DNA of 64,000 nucleotides, from NCBI RefSeq assembly GCF_032854445.1, contig NC_088296.1:124001-188000 (forward strand). The letters are read 5' to 3'. The position numbers and the translations under genes were made by a program. The notes beneath the pieces were generated by a model. The model made no database searches. It worked only from the letters and a program-made list of their open reading frames with translations, and had not been told where the DNA came from. Shown piece after piece: positions 1 to 11,579 of the stretch. Source of the stretch: Liolophura sinensis. Lineage: Eukaryota > Mollusca > Polyplacophora > Chitonida > Chitonidae. Numbering within the stretch: the stretch's first letter is position 1; each line of letters opens with the position of its first letter.

Positions 1-236
1 ATTAACTAGCATGGTAAATGATTTGGATACTGATTTTTAATTCATTCGTCTGTTCTCTGCTCCTTTGTGCATGATTTCGTTCTAATTTTTTAATGTATAT
101 AATTTCTTTTTTGTGGTTTTTGTTGAACGTCTTGTTGGGATCTGGTCTTGCGCGACTATTGACGCGGAACGTCCATTTTGGTGGACGGCTGGTACACGAA
201 GGTCTGTCTCAGCGCATAGATACATTAGGGCCTTAC

Positions 237-905
237 CTTGTCTTTCTCAGCTGCAGATGGTACATCTCGCATAGCGTGTCCCGCATGTTCAACCACACAA
301 CCCGTACAAATCACCATTCGACACGGTTCACAGTACAAGTCGAATGACCGACCGTGTCTGGGGCATGACGGCTGCTGAGTTGATTGATCACCCCCGCTGA
401 CCTGTCGCTGTGTGGTTTCCTGGGCGAGATACTCCAGGGACGAAACCAGCTGGTGACGCTTCATAGCACCCATCATGGGATGAAAAGAAGCCAGACAGTC
501 TTTACAATACAGTAAAGAACAGTTGGTACAAAACTTGACAGCTTTAGCCTGATTATCCTCCCCACACAGAGAACAACACGGGATGTCATCCTCAACCTTA
601 ACAGCAGCAGAGAACCTCTCCACTATTTCTGCCAGATGAAAGTTGGGAGGCAGACCAGCCACACCTTCTCTCCCCAGACTGGTTGGTGTCCGACATACAG
701 GGCATGAGATCAGTTGATCAACACCCTCACTCCCCGTGCTGCAGGTGACCTCATCTGTCTGTCCAGGTTTAGACCTGTCAGCATACACAGCAATACACTC
801 TCTGCAAAAACTGTGCTGACAAGGTAACGTTACTGGTTTCCGGAATTTGTCCACACATATCGGGCATGTAAGAACCTCTTCGCGATTTTCCTTGCTTTCA
901 GCCAT
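237..905 (-). CDS. TRIM gene A, RING/B-box coding exon (3' exons outside window)
   Basis: First coding exon of a TRIM-family E3 ubiquitin ligase, 223 codons, ending in phase 0 at a GTAAGG-type donor just below 237. The exon starts at about 923 after an acceptor ending in TATTGCAG, so 18 nt of 5'UTR precede the ATG at 905. The ATG has A at -3 and G at +4. RING C3HC4 ligands are C14, C17, C29, H31, C34, C37, C68 and C71. B-box 1 spans about residues 110-151 and B-box 2 about 181-210 (C181, H184, C192, C195, C200, C203, H207, H210). A longer reading frame runs upstream to 1055 but crosses the acceptor and is probably not translated. It differs from gene B at only two residues (A100S, G172D). Coiled coil and SPRY should lie left of position 1. 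Confidence 0.9.
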
Positions 906-1384
906 TATACGCTCGGTTTTTGACTGCAATAGAAAATATAAAAACAGCAAATTACTAAAACTGACACCAATAAAGGTCCTGCCATTAATGAAAATATATA
1001 ATTTCAACAGAGTACACAGTCTCCATCTGCAGTTCAGGGCCTGTTCCAACAACATATGGGGTCAGTAATTTGTCGCCATTGCTCAAGAAGCGTTACAATA
1101 CCTATGTTAGGAGAACATGTGTGCCTATATTTCCCTCCAGAGAATCCCTTCTTCATAGCTAGAAACTTGGCAATTATTGCTTTTATCATGCACGAGATAC
1201 TTTTTTGACAAAGATCTGGTCAACCCATTTAGCCAGGCGTGTTTGACAGTGATGACACCTTTATATGGCCCCATCCATGAATAGCAGATTGGTGTGTGAA
1301 AACGTTAGCCTGGTGATTTAAAGGTAAGATCATCCCACTTGGAAAACAAAAATGTTGGGACTTCAGATATAAGATAATCGGGTC

Positions 1385-2625
1385 AAACATCTGGGCTACA
1401 GTGGTAGTTAAGCAGGCATGACCCTATATGACAATGGCGCCAAGCATCTGGACTACATTGCTAGCGTAAATTAGGTAAACTTGACCTTATATGAAAATGG
1501 CGACAAGCCTCTAGACTACATCGATAGTGGAGGTGACTTGACCCTATATGACAAGAGCACCAAGCGTCTGGACTCCAGTGGTAATGGAGCAGGCATGACC
1601 CTATATGACAATGGCGACAAGCGTCTGGACTAAATTTCTAGTGTGAATTAGGGAGATTTGACCTTATATGAAAATGGGGACATATATGACAAGGGCGCCA
1701 AGCGTCTGGACTGCAGTGGTAATGAAGGAAACTTGACCTTATATATAAACGTCTGGGCTACAGAGGTACTGAAGGAGACTTAACTTTATATGATAATGTT
1801 GGCAAGCGCCTGGGTTACTGTGGTACTGAAGGAGACTTGACCTTATATGATAATGTTGGCAAGCGTCTGGGCTACAGAGGTACTGAGGGAGACTTGATTT
1901 TATATGATAATGTTGGCAAGCCTCTGGGCTACAGTTGTACTGAAGGAGGCTTGACTTTATATGACAATGTCGGCAAGCGTCTGGGTTACATTGGTACTGA
2001 AGGAGACTTAACTTTATATGACAATGTTAGTTAGCGTATGGGCTACATTGGTACTGAAGGAGACTTGACCTTATATGACAATGTTGGCAAGCGTCTGGGC
2101 TACAATGGTAGTGAAGGACACCTGACCTTATATGACAATGCTGACAAGGCTCTGGACAACAGAGGTAGTGAAGCTGACATGACCCTACATGACAATGTCG
2201 GCAATCGTCTGGGCTACAGTGCTAATGAAGGAGACTTGACAATATATGAGAATGGCGCCAAGCGTCTAGAGTACAGAGGTAGTGAAGTTGACATGACCCT
2301 ATATGACAAATGTCGGCAAGTGTATAGGCTACAGTGCTAATAAAGGAGACTTGACCATATTTTACAATGGCACCAAGGGTATGGAGTACAGAGGTAGTGA
2401 AGAAGACATGACGCTATATGACAAGGGCGACAAGCGTCTGGTCTACAGTGGTAGTGATGGAGACTTGACCTTATATGACAATGGCGCCAGGCCTCCAGGG
2501 TACAGGGGTAGTTAAAGAGACTTGGCTATGACAATGACAGCAAGCGTCTGGGCTACAGTGGTGGCGATGGACACTTGACACCGTACAACAATATCGGCAA
2601 GCGTCTGGACTATAGCTTGGCATTT
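1385..2625 (+). repeat. 57-bp minisatellite (19-codon repeat), unit 1
   Basis: About 21 imperfect copies of a 57-bp unit. Because 57 is divisible by three, the plus strand reads as a 19-residue repeat of the type GDLTLYDNVGKRLGYSGTE over three open stretches (about 1837-2034, 2038-2340, 2303-2515), broken by a stop at 2035 and a frame change near 2303. It lies upstream of gene A's RING exon, antisense to it, probably in the 5' intron. No start context, splice frame or known domain supports a protein, so I treat it as noncoding. Confidence 0.85.
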
Positions 2626-3289
2626 GATATGTCTTAATTACATGTATTAAAATGGATATGCAACAAAATTGCGACAGGTCAAACTCTTCCAGCTTGCCGT
2701 GTTTTATTGTGTTATTGTGAGGAACCACAGAAATACAGACTACAGTAGTGCTGATATATCGTTCGATCAAGACTGATCACAGAGTGTTTAAATCGTAAGT
2801 GTTGACTTTGCGCACCAGAAATGAGACGTACATATCTAGACATACAGGGCTTCTGTCATGGTAACCGGACAATATTAAGACAACCTATCAGCCTGGACAG
2901 GAGATACGTAAGCTGTAGGCTTTAGATGTAAGTTAATATTTGTTAAAATTTCACACAGATAGCTTTGGCTAACCTATAACAGGCCTGCGTGTGGGTATAT
3001 GACCGTCCTGAAGGGCAAAGCTGTGTCAAGTTACACCATTACACCATTATCAGTAATCAGTAGACGAGGCTGTACTGTCAGCTCTATGTGACGTTAATAC
3101 TGCATATAGTCACTTCATATAGCATTATAAACAAAGTAAACAAGTAAACAGGTAAACAAACAGCAATCCCTGGATGTTTTTTTCCGGCTTTATGTGTCAT
3201 AGGCGACACCTCACGCAAACAATCGACCTTCAAAATAGCTCTGCATAATACCTTTCAAAGTCAAAGTTTCAGAACCTCACATTAAAAAC

Positions 3290-3690
3290 GTAGCGCACTG
3301 TAGTGACAAGATCCACCCATTTAACAATGTGAACCAAAATTAGTCATTTTCCGTGAGATGGAAATATTCTGACTGCGCATCGACAGTGTTAGAGGCTCAC
3401 CCGAAGGCTGAGGTTAGAGTCTATATATGGACACGCCCCTGTCGTATGTCTACTTTGTGTCGATTTGACGACGACCATACGAACTAAATACTGTCTGAGA
3501 CAACCGAGGAAAGAAAACTCTTTCACCTAATCGAAACATCCCGCTTTAAAAATAGACGTACTTCATCTTACAGAATTTACCTGTCGACGCAAATCCCACC
3601 GTGATTCTCACCTTCACATAACTGTGCAGATTGAAATATAAAATACTTAGTTCTGAGAAATGCACGTGATCTGAGAAAGGAAAAAAAATC
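3290..3690 (-). promoter_or_regulatory. Conserved upstream module, copy a (candidate TRIM promoter and exon 1)
   Basis: This block recurs, diverged, at about 9840-10220 and 14390-14790 and in unit 2. On the minus strand it has a TATA-like stretch (about 3634-3646), then a short segment ending at 3581 in a CAG/GTAAAT donor. The donor is kept in the other copies (GTAAGT or GTAAGTT). A second conserved core (about 3380-3480) carries TCTATATA and ACACGCCC on the plus strand. It sits about 2.7 kb upstream of gene A's exon 2 acceptor, as expected for a noncoding first exon. The promoter role is inferred from conservation and position. Confidence 0.4.
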
Positions 3691-4189
3691 CCTCAATAAA
3701 CTTTTACATTATTATACTGTATGACATCCCTACAATAGTAACTTTTCGCTTGTAACTTTAAGTCATTACATGTGTATGGACATATACCGTGTTTTCTTGT
3801 GGCAGGCCGTGTTCATGCCACCAAAGAGTCCGGCCGAAGACACCAGACTTGACACCCCACGCAGTCACATTATACTGGCACTGGGCCAGCAACCCCTGTT
3901 TTTTTGCTCTCTTCTTCCAGTATTGAGTGGCAAGACAGGGAGCCATTTATAGTTGGTATCACATTTGCCTTCATACAGAATAATATTAAAATACACTTTA
4001 ATGGGAACGTAAGACGGATTTTCTGACACTAGTATAATGCCATTAGTCTATAGCTACAACAGTTGTACACAGAATTCAAGCGGCATTAAATGTACAGCAA
4101 ACTGATACTGAAAAAGAAAGTTCATAAGATGAGTAAAGAATTGATATGAAACATTAACGTCATCGTATGTTAACTGAACAAATTCACAG

Positions 4190-4790
4190 AGAACACACAA
4201 TGCATCAGAGTAACAACAAATACGCCGCTGACACAAAATACATCAGCGTAACAATAAACCCGCTGCTAACACAGAATACATCAGAGTAACAACAAACCCG
4301 CTGCTAACACAAAATACATTAGAGGAACAACAAACCCACTGCTAACACAAAACACATCAGATTAACACTAAACCCGCTGCTAACCCAAATTACATCAGAT
4401 TAACAACAAAAACCGCTGTTAACACAAAATACATCAGAGTAACAACAAACCCGCTGATAGCACAAAATACATCAGATTAACAATAAAAACCGCTGTTAAC
4501 ACAAAATACATCAGAGGAACAACAGACTCGCTGTTAGCACAAAATACATCAGATTAACAATAAAAACCGCTGCTAACACAAAATACATCAAATAAACAAT
4601 AAAAACGCTGTTAACACAAAATACATCAGAGTAACAACAAACCCGCTGCTAACACAAAATACATCAGAGTAACAATAAAAACCGCTGTTAACACAAAATA
4701 CATCAGAGGAACAACAGACCCGCCACTAAAACAAAATTCATCACATGAGCAACAAATGGGGTAACGCAAAATATGTCAAAGGAACAAAAA
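4190..4790 (+). repeat. 38-bp minisatellite, unit 1
   Basis: About 15 imperfect copies of a 38-bp AT-rich unit with the core ACACAAAATACATCAGA followed by CCCGCTG. The period is 38 by successive CTAACAC starts at 4266 and 4304. The edges decay into degenerate copies. Unit 2 has about two copies fewer. No coding potential. Confidence 0.85.
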
Positions 4791-4799
4791 ACCCGCTGC

Positions 4800-6400
4800 T
4801 AACATAAACTATATTACATGCACAATTATGCTATAAACAACGGAAAATGCATTAACTGTAAAGCAAATCTACAGAAAACATCAGATGAACAACAAAATCA
4901 TACAGAACACATTAGACGTGAAACAAACTGATAAACGATGCAAAGTACTTCAGATGTAAAACACGTACAACAAGCCCGTAGTAAACACAAAACACATCCA
5001 ATATACATATACAAAAGATGAATACTATTATTTGTTGTTTTTTACTGCTTATTAATATTGTAACAAACAAAAAGTCCCATAGTAATTTTTTTTTGAAATG
5101 ATCATGTAATATCTGTAACAGGCTAAGGACTTTACGAACTCAGTAACTCAGTCTCCTCCAGTACAGGCTTCCATCAGTCAATATAATTTTGTACTCAATG
5201 AATGAGTTAATCACAAAATGTCATCAATCACAGACAAACCAGAAAAGATATATTCCTTTTCAAACCTTTTTAATATTTAGGTTTACACTTAGACTTAGAC
5301 TGATTTGTTTTTGTTCATCCATATAACTGTTTTTTTTCTTTAATTTCTGTCACAAAGCCACCTTTTAAATGATGATAAAGTATTGCGGTGTTACAGTGTC
5401 CTTTTTTCAAGAAACAGGTGTTTCAGGTTATGTAAGTTTGTAGGCGAAGGACGTCTCAGACGCACAAGGATTTACCCAATCATTAACATATTTAAATGGC
5501 ATTTGGAAGCTGGTAGTTATAAGGCAGTAAATCATACTACAAATGCATGGATAACAACTTCTAGGCTGATCAGCTGAAAACTTCTCGATCTCAGTTCTAA
5601 GTTGTTTTTCACGGCAATCGTCTTGTTGTTGATGACGAGGAGTTTACTCATCACCATAATATTTGATTCACACTACTATATGTTTTCGTCTATAAATTAA
5701 TGACAGCTTCCAAATTTGCGAAAGTAGAAGGGATTGTTCTGCGCCATATTCTAAAATCTCAAGAAAATATGACTAGTCGAAGGGAAAATAGCAGGTAAAC
5801 ATTAAAGGACTGTCATATCAGCTTTTCACCTGTCTGCCTCATCTCCTTGATACTGACTACAATAGCCAGAACAAACCTCCAGCACAGTCTCCACATAGAA
5901 TTCCGTATCTGTTCCATTATTCCAACCATATAGTTCATAACGTTACTTTTTGTCACTATTGCTCATTTCTCATTCAAAAAGCGTTGTAATACCTATATTA
6001 GAAGAATATGCTCGCCTCGCTTTCCTTAGAGGGAATCCCTTTTGCCTAGTCGGAAATCTGGCAATTTTTGCTTTCATCACCTTTATGATAATGGAGACAC
6101 ACGCCTGGAATACACTCTGACGCACTGGCCAGATACAGTGTTGTAACAGGGATGATTTAAAGACACCGCAAAAAGCCTGGATTGGAGATATGTAACTTCA
6201 GGTAGACACTAGAAGTAGGTCAACGTCAGTTATTTCAGCAGACATTAATGCTGACATTAGAGCCTCGCCCACTGATCATGGATAATGGAGGGTATAAGAG
6301 GTTGGCCAGTCGGCACGCCAGTATGCAAACATATTATGTAAGTCTTACATAGCTAAATATAATATTAGACGTAGTAACATAGTAACACTCCATAGTTACA
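4800..6400 (+). other. Intergenic DNA with old dispersed repeats, unit 1
   Basis: No gene seen. The part at about 4980-5170 is a diverged copy of 16990-17230. The part at about 6150-6300 is a diverged copy of sequence at about 9170-9350 and 13970-14110, evidence of older duplications inside the unit. The short reading frames here have no domain or codon signal. Unit 2 equivalent is about 38445-40050. Confidence 0.5.
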
Positions 6401-6419
6401 TATAATGTAAGACTATGGA

Positions 6420-6665
6420 ATGGATGGTAAACGATAGGCTTGTTTGGTATCCAGAAACCAACAATTTACTGTTTAATATTCAATGTGGTTTCGTTGAAGT
6501 TGGATCTAAAATTTCTCGAATTGAAGCTTTTTCAATTTTACCATTCGTAATGGTATAATAAATAATGAACAGGTGGTGTCGATATTTTCGACCTTGAAAA
6601 GGCTTACGACACCTCATGGAGATAAGTTATTTCAAAAGGCATCTCTGACATGGGACTATATATAT
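6420..6665 (+). pseudogene. Non-LTR retrotransposon RT fragment (motif A region), unit 1
   Basis: Translation around 6585-6655 reads [16 protein letters not shown], then a stop, then [20 protein letters not shown] is the motif A signature of non-LTR (Jockey/CR1-like) reverse transcriptases. Upstream, broken frames resemble the RLVWY...NIQCGFR region preceding that motif. Stops and frameshifts make it dead. Its 3' part is interrupted by an AT microsatellite and an inverted copy of itself. Confidence 0.75.
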
Positions 6666-6714
6666 ATATATATCTCATGGAGATAAGTTATTTCAAAAGG
6701 CATCTCTGACATGG

Positions 6715-6768
<54 letters not shown>

Positions 6769-6874
6769 CCATGTCAGAGATGCCTTTTGAAATAACTTAT
6801 CTCCATGAGGTGTCGTAAGCCTTTTCAAGGTCGAAAATATCGACACCACCTGTTCATTATTTACCATTACGAAT

Positions 6875-6948
<74 letters not shown>

Positions 6949-6950
6949 CT
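6580..6950. repeat. Inverted repeat of RT fragment around (AT)n, unit 1
   Basis: The segment at about 6572-6660 recurs in reverse complement at about 6764-6865, separated by an AT dinucleotide run (about 6719-6763). The inner part of the left arm is itself tandemly duplicated with a short AT run (6655-6670). A second AT run follows at about 6877-6945. The arms are nearly perfect, so the locus could form a long hairpin or cruciform. Confidence 0.9.
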
Positions 6951-6994
6951 TTGGCTTGACGCTATACTTACTTGCCATTTTCTATGCTAATATT

Positions 6995-7520
6995 GACCAG
7001 TCAGAAAGCATGAATATACTAGCCCATAATTATTCCAAGATGGCTGACCCTAACAATGTGCATTTTCTAAGCTGTGGGAAAACAACTCAATTATGCATGG
7101 ATTGGTGCTTAGTGGTGCAGAATTTGTAAAAGTGAACACATTGCGTTAAATCTGGTACGTGCACCTTGTCTACAGCATATGCCGGTTATATCTCAGATAC
7201 ACCTGTATATATACCTACCATATACCTATGTTATAACTCAGGTACACCTCAAACATCCCGTTTTCTTACCTAAGCTAACTGAGGTGTACTTTAGGTTTAC
7301 TCTAGATATTAATTTGCATAATTGGCAGTACTTCAAATACACCTGCAGTATATCTCATATACACCTCAAGTATATCGCAGCTTCACCTCAGGTCACATGT
7401 GTATACCTGTGATGTACCTCTATTATACCTCCACAATGCCACCATAATGCTGGCCACTGCCATATTAATAAGTGAAATATTCTTGAGTGTGACGCAAATC
7501 ACTAATCAAATTAAATAGTT
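6995..7520 (+). repeat. Dispersed composite repeat with ACACCT-rich core and SINE-like tail, unit 1
   Basis: The left part (about 7000-7140) is homologous to 23890-24030. The middle (7180-7430) is rich in ATACACCT and TACACCTCA motifs, also seen at 23330-23460 and 24260-24520. The right part (7435-7520) matches the 3' end of the tRNA-derived SINE family (CCATAATGCTGGCC ... GTGAAATATTCTTGAG). Probably a decayed transposable element of unknown class. Unit 2 equivalent is about 40725-41245. Confidence 0.6.
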
Positions 7521-8736
7521 AACAAGTATATCTCCTGTAGACCTTATTAGAGGAAGTACCATTATACATTGCAATCTTCAGATTTCAATTAACTCAGGCT
7601 AAGTATAAATATTAAACACCAAATAATACCAAGCCAATCTTGTTAAAGGACCAAAACAGTGTATGTTAATTTCTAGACAACAGCAAGAATGAAAATGGCT
7701 AATTTCTTTCGTTTGTAAACTTTTTGGAGGGTATTTGTTTGACAACTGACGGTGCTCATTGAACACTGTACTGTGTACATGTCTAAAATGGACAATATAC
7801 ATTCTACAAAGCAGTCCTTTGAAAAAAAAAAATAGAATATAGTAAAACAAAGTGTTAATCTTGTCAACTGAAACTGGTAATGTATAATGATCATGTAGCA
7901 CCAAGTTAATAAAAATTGTACATAACCCAACACACTTTCCATGTCTGCTTTTTCAGTTCTATTCGAATTATCAATATAATAGCAGTTTTCTAAAAATAAA
8001 AGAAATATTTAAAAATTGAAGGCTATATACATACCTGCACCTGACGTGCCTTTTTCGAATATTTTCTTCTTGGCATTTTGTACTGCAATAAACACAAAGA
8101 AATAGTTGACAAAAATTCAACTGAAATTCCAACTACATGCATTTCAACGGGAAATAAAAATTCCAGGACGGTACCACCCTTTAAATGATGATAAAGTACT
8201 GCGGTGTTTGATTACACAGTATCCCTTTTCTTCAAGAAAACACTTGATTCATGTGATGTACATTTGTAGGCCGAGGGGTTCAGTTACTTTATAACATTTT
8301 CCAACTCATGTATCTCCTACAAACGACATGCATTCGTTGTGCCAGCTTTTGAGAGTGACTAATCTCCCAAAACTTGGTATTACCTTGATTTAAAATCGTC
8401 AGCCTGCACATTAACCAAATATTTTTATGTCTGAATATTGTGTGTTATTGAACGATTCTGATATTTGATAAGATTTATTATTGCTTCTTTGTGACACGCG
8501 GAGGGTAATGGCCCAAAGTGGTTGTCTGTTTGATTTCTGTCACTCAAGGGCCACTGGCCTATATCATAAAATAATATATGTATATAAATAAAACATTTCT
8601 GTTTCATTTAGGATGTTTTCATTACCATATCGAAAGCCATTAAGCGGCTCGTGTTTTTAACTTACAGCCACGATATTCCGATATGCGGCGTTTGACTGCA
8701 CTAAGGTAATAAAATATTTCAGTTGGAAAAAAGGAA

Positions 8737-8940
8737 ATGAACGTTCGTGAATTGAACAAGAAAAAGTGTGTTAGATGGTGTAAGGAAAGGTGGAACTGGA
8801 TGAATGGTCGACAATGGAAAAATATGATTTTTTCTGATGAAAGTCAAGTTGAGACAGGGGCGGACAACCTCGTTTGGGCCTATTTGTTGAGACTGGGGCG
8901 GACAACCTCGTTTGGGCCTATTTGTTGAGAAAACATTTCC
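8737..8940 (+). pseudogene. Tc1/mariner-like transposase fragment, unit 1
   Basis: The frame reads RELNKKKCVRWCKERWNWM ... WKNMIFSDESQVE, matching the part of Tc1/mariner transposases with the second catalytic aspartate (FSDES). N- and C-terminal parts are missing. A 38-bp segment is tandemly doubled at 8851 and 8889, and no terminal inverted repeats were recognised. A dead relic. Confidence 0.7.
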
Positions 8941-8959
8941 TACTTAAAGTAAAACGAAT

Positions 8960-9830
8960 ATGAATTAAGATCAAATTCTCCCAGCTCCCAGTATTTTATT
9001 ACGTTATTGTCAGGAACCACAGTACAGACTACGACAGAGCTACTATACCCTGCAATCAACACTGATCACACAAAATATTTAAGCCGCAAATATTGACCAC
9101 AATCCAACGTGGAAGTGTGATGTACATGTCCGATTAAACACACTGTTATGACAGGAACAGTTTAGAGACAACTAAAAAGCCTGGATTGGAGATATGTAAC
9201 ATCAGGTAATCGTTAGAAGTAGGTCAGCGTCACTTCTATATTCACACAAACAGCTCGAGCTAATATATCAGCCGATCTACATGCAGTATATGGCTGTCCT
9301 GACTGGCTCAGCTGTGACAAGTTATAGACCACATTTATTGGTGATCAATGGGCGAGGTTTTAATGCTTGCTGAGTGGGGAGTTAACATAACAATGTAGCC
9401 TTTCAATTCAGTAACGCTGAATATCCTGTGTGCAATTCAGTACATAAGTTTAAGATTCGATTTACTTGTATACTGTAACACATTCCTTAGGCCTGAGCCC
9501 GCCCAGAAGTCGGGAGACCAGAGATCAACACGAGTCCCGTCATACCAAAGACTTCAAAAATGGTATTTGTTGCTGCCTCGCTTGGAATGTGAGAACATCC
9601 ATATGCTAACTAAACAATTTTTGACTATTACAGTTTTCATATTTGGAGCAGAGAGGCGAACATTGTAAGTAAGTAAACAGCGATCCATACAGGCCGGTTG
9701 TTCTGGCTATTTACATGTATGAAGGCCCAACCCAAGACAACACGTCACCAGCAACAAACGACCTTCAGCAAAACCCTAAAGAATGCCTTTCAAGGTCAAA
9801 GCTTTAGAAAAATACATTAATAATGTACCA
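8960..9830. repeat. Diverged internal duplicate of the region upstream of TRIM exon 2 (unit 1)
   Basis: The stretch 8960-9080 matches 2650-2790 (AGTATTTTATTACGTTATTGTCAGGAACCACAG against the equivalent with CGTGTTTTATTG). The stretch 9170-9370 matches 2885-3080. It leads directly into module copy b. This shows that the unit was assembled by older duplications. No coding sequence seen. Unit 2 equivalent is about 42730-43575. Confidence 0.6.
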
Positions 9831-9839
9831 ATGCACTGC

Positions 9840-10220
9840 ATAAACAGTCACAGGATAATTAAAGTGTATGAAGCTGAACCCAAATCAGTCGTTTTCCTTG
9901 AAAAGAAAATATTCTGACAATCTTTTGACAGTGTCAAAGGTTCACACACAGGCTAAGAGTAGAGTCCATATAGACACGCCCCAAGTCATACGTCTACTTC
10001 GTGTCCATTTGAGGACGACCAGACCAATTAAATGCTGTTCGAGAATCCCTTCCTCGCCTGATAAAAATATTTCAAAAAAAAAATAGACGTACCTTGTCTT
10101 ACAGCACTTACCTGTCGACGCAAATCTAACTGTGCTTCACAACTTGACAAAACTGCGCAGACTGAAATAGAATATACTTAGTTCTGAGAAATATGTCATC
10201 TGATCAGGGGAGATAAATCC
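9840..10220 (-). promoter_or_regulatory. Conserved upstream module, copy b
   Basis: Diverged copy of the module at 3290-3690. It keeps the ACACGCCCC core (about 9977), the GTCTACTTCGTGTC block and, on the minus strand, the TTTGCGTCGACAG/GTAAGT donor-like junction near 10110-10125. No intact TRIM exon lies downstream on the minus strand before 905, so it may be a leftover promoter of a lost gene or an alternative first exon. Confidence 0.35.
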
Positions 10221-10629
10221 ATGAATATGCGTTGCACATTTATTTATATTCCATGACATCATTTCGTATTTCAATAAACATACCAGTTTTCTTAAAATTA
10301 CTTCAGCAGTTGGGTTCAGATCATTTATATTAGTCTGTACATTTGCATTTTAACATTGTACAGGAGACAGACTTCCTGGGACGTAGCCACACCTATGTAC
10401 AATGGAGAAAAGGCTGAAGGCAATAATTACTTTTAACACCATTTGCGTATACACAAATTCCTTAGCTTTGACGTTATGAACAAGAGAGTTGTGTTTGCCG
10501 ACCTCAAGAACTCAAGAATGTGCACATAATCTTAAGTGTTTAGCAATGGCCTTGATTTACAGTGTACGGTTTGAGCTGCATTTGGTCGGATGGCTCACAA
10601 ATGAACGTTCATAACAATTTACCTCTAAA

Positions 10630-10765
10630 AATATATGTTTTTTGATTGGTGTTTAAGACAGAAGTCAAGAATATTTCATTTATCGTACGGCAACCATTAA
10701 TATGGTGTGAGGATACCGGGGCCCGTATGAAACCCACGACCATCCGCATGTTGCTGGCTGACCGT
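10630..10765 (-). repeat. Old SINE fragment (3' half), unit 1
   Basis: Minus-strand copy of the 3' half of the tRNA-derived SINE: a T-run, TTGATTGGTGTTTAAGAC, then blocks matching AATATTTCATTTAT and CCCACGACCATCCGCA. It lacks the tRNA head. More diverged than the SINE at 10905. Unit 2 counterpart is about 44382-44525. Confidence 0.65.
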
Positions 10766-10904
10766 ATAGCTTGAGAACCTTACAATAATAACATCTCATC
10801 ACCCTGTGTGATATTTCGTGACAACATCGACACAGTTAAACAGTATAAACCTACGCATAATCCAGTCGGCAATGTTAGAGGTTTGTGCACAAGCTGAGGT
10901 TAGA

Positions 10905-11180
10905 TTTATTTTTTTTTTTTTTTTTTTTTGATTGGTGTTTTACGCCGCACTCAAGAATATTTCACTTATACGACGGCGGCCAGCATTATGGTGGGTGGAA
11001 ACCGGGCACAGTCCGGGGGAAACCCACGACCATCCGCAGGTTGCTGGCAGACCTTCCCACTTACGGCCGGAGAGGAAGCCAGCATGAGCTGGACTTGAAC
11101 TCACAGCGACCGCATTGGTGAGAGGCTCCTGGGTCATTGCGCTGCGCTAGCGCGCTAACCGACTGAGCCACGGAGGCCCA
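10905..11180 (-). mobile_element. Full-length tRNA-derived SINE, unit 1 only
   Basis: On the minus strand it starts with a tRNA-like head (GGCCTCCGTGGCTCAGTCGG, A-box-like; GAGTTCAAGTCC, B-box-like), then a conserved body and a 3' tail ending in an A-run (the T-run at 10908-10929 on the plus strand). It is flanked by an 11-bp direct repeat CTGAGGTTAGA (10894-10904 and 11181-11191). Unit 2 has a single copy of that 11-mer (44642-44652) and no SINE, a clean empty site. The insertion therefore postdates the duplication. Confidence 0.92.
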
Positions 11181-11579
11181 CTGAGGTTAGAGTCTGTACA
11201 AAGAAACAAAAGAGGCCAGCTATTGCTTTGAACATCTTTACAGCAAAATTGTATAAAATAGGAAATACTTAATTCTGAGAAATGCTTGTGAATTTTGCAG
11301 GGGAGCCAAATCTCTGAATATGTTTGTACACATTTTCACTCTTTGACATCTCAACAATGGTTTGTACAACTTTTTGTGAATGTCACATTTCAATAAACAG
11401 TCAGTTTCCCCAAAAAATTACTCCAGTAGACGGGTTCTAATCATTTATATTTATTATCACGTTTAGTTCCAAGCAGAACACATTGGAAGTATAGTTGAGA
11501 AATGTCGAATGGATTTTTCTGAAACCAGTATAATGAGATAAGCCTATAACCAAACAGTTACCCATTGCATTCAAGCGAC

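Noticed and set aside
225-1055. 276-codon version of the RING/B-box frame starting 50 codons upstream
   Set aside because: The extension crosses a good splice acceptor at about 924 and a polypyrimidine tract. The ATG at 905 has the better context.
4190-4790. CRISPR-like regular repeats
   Set aside because: Units are directly contiguous without unique spacers and the DNA is clearly eukaryotic; they are minisatellites.
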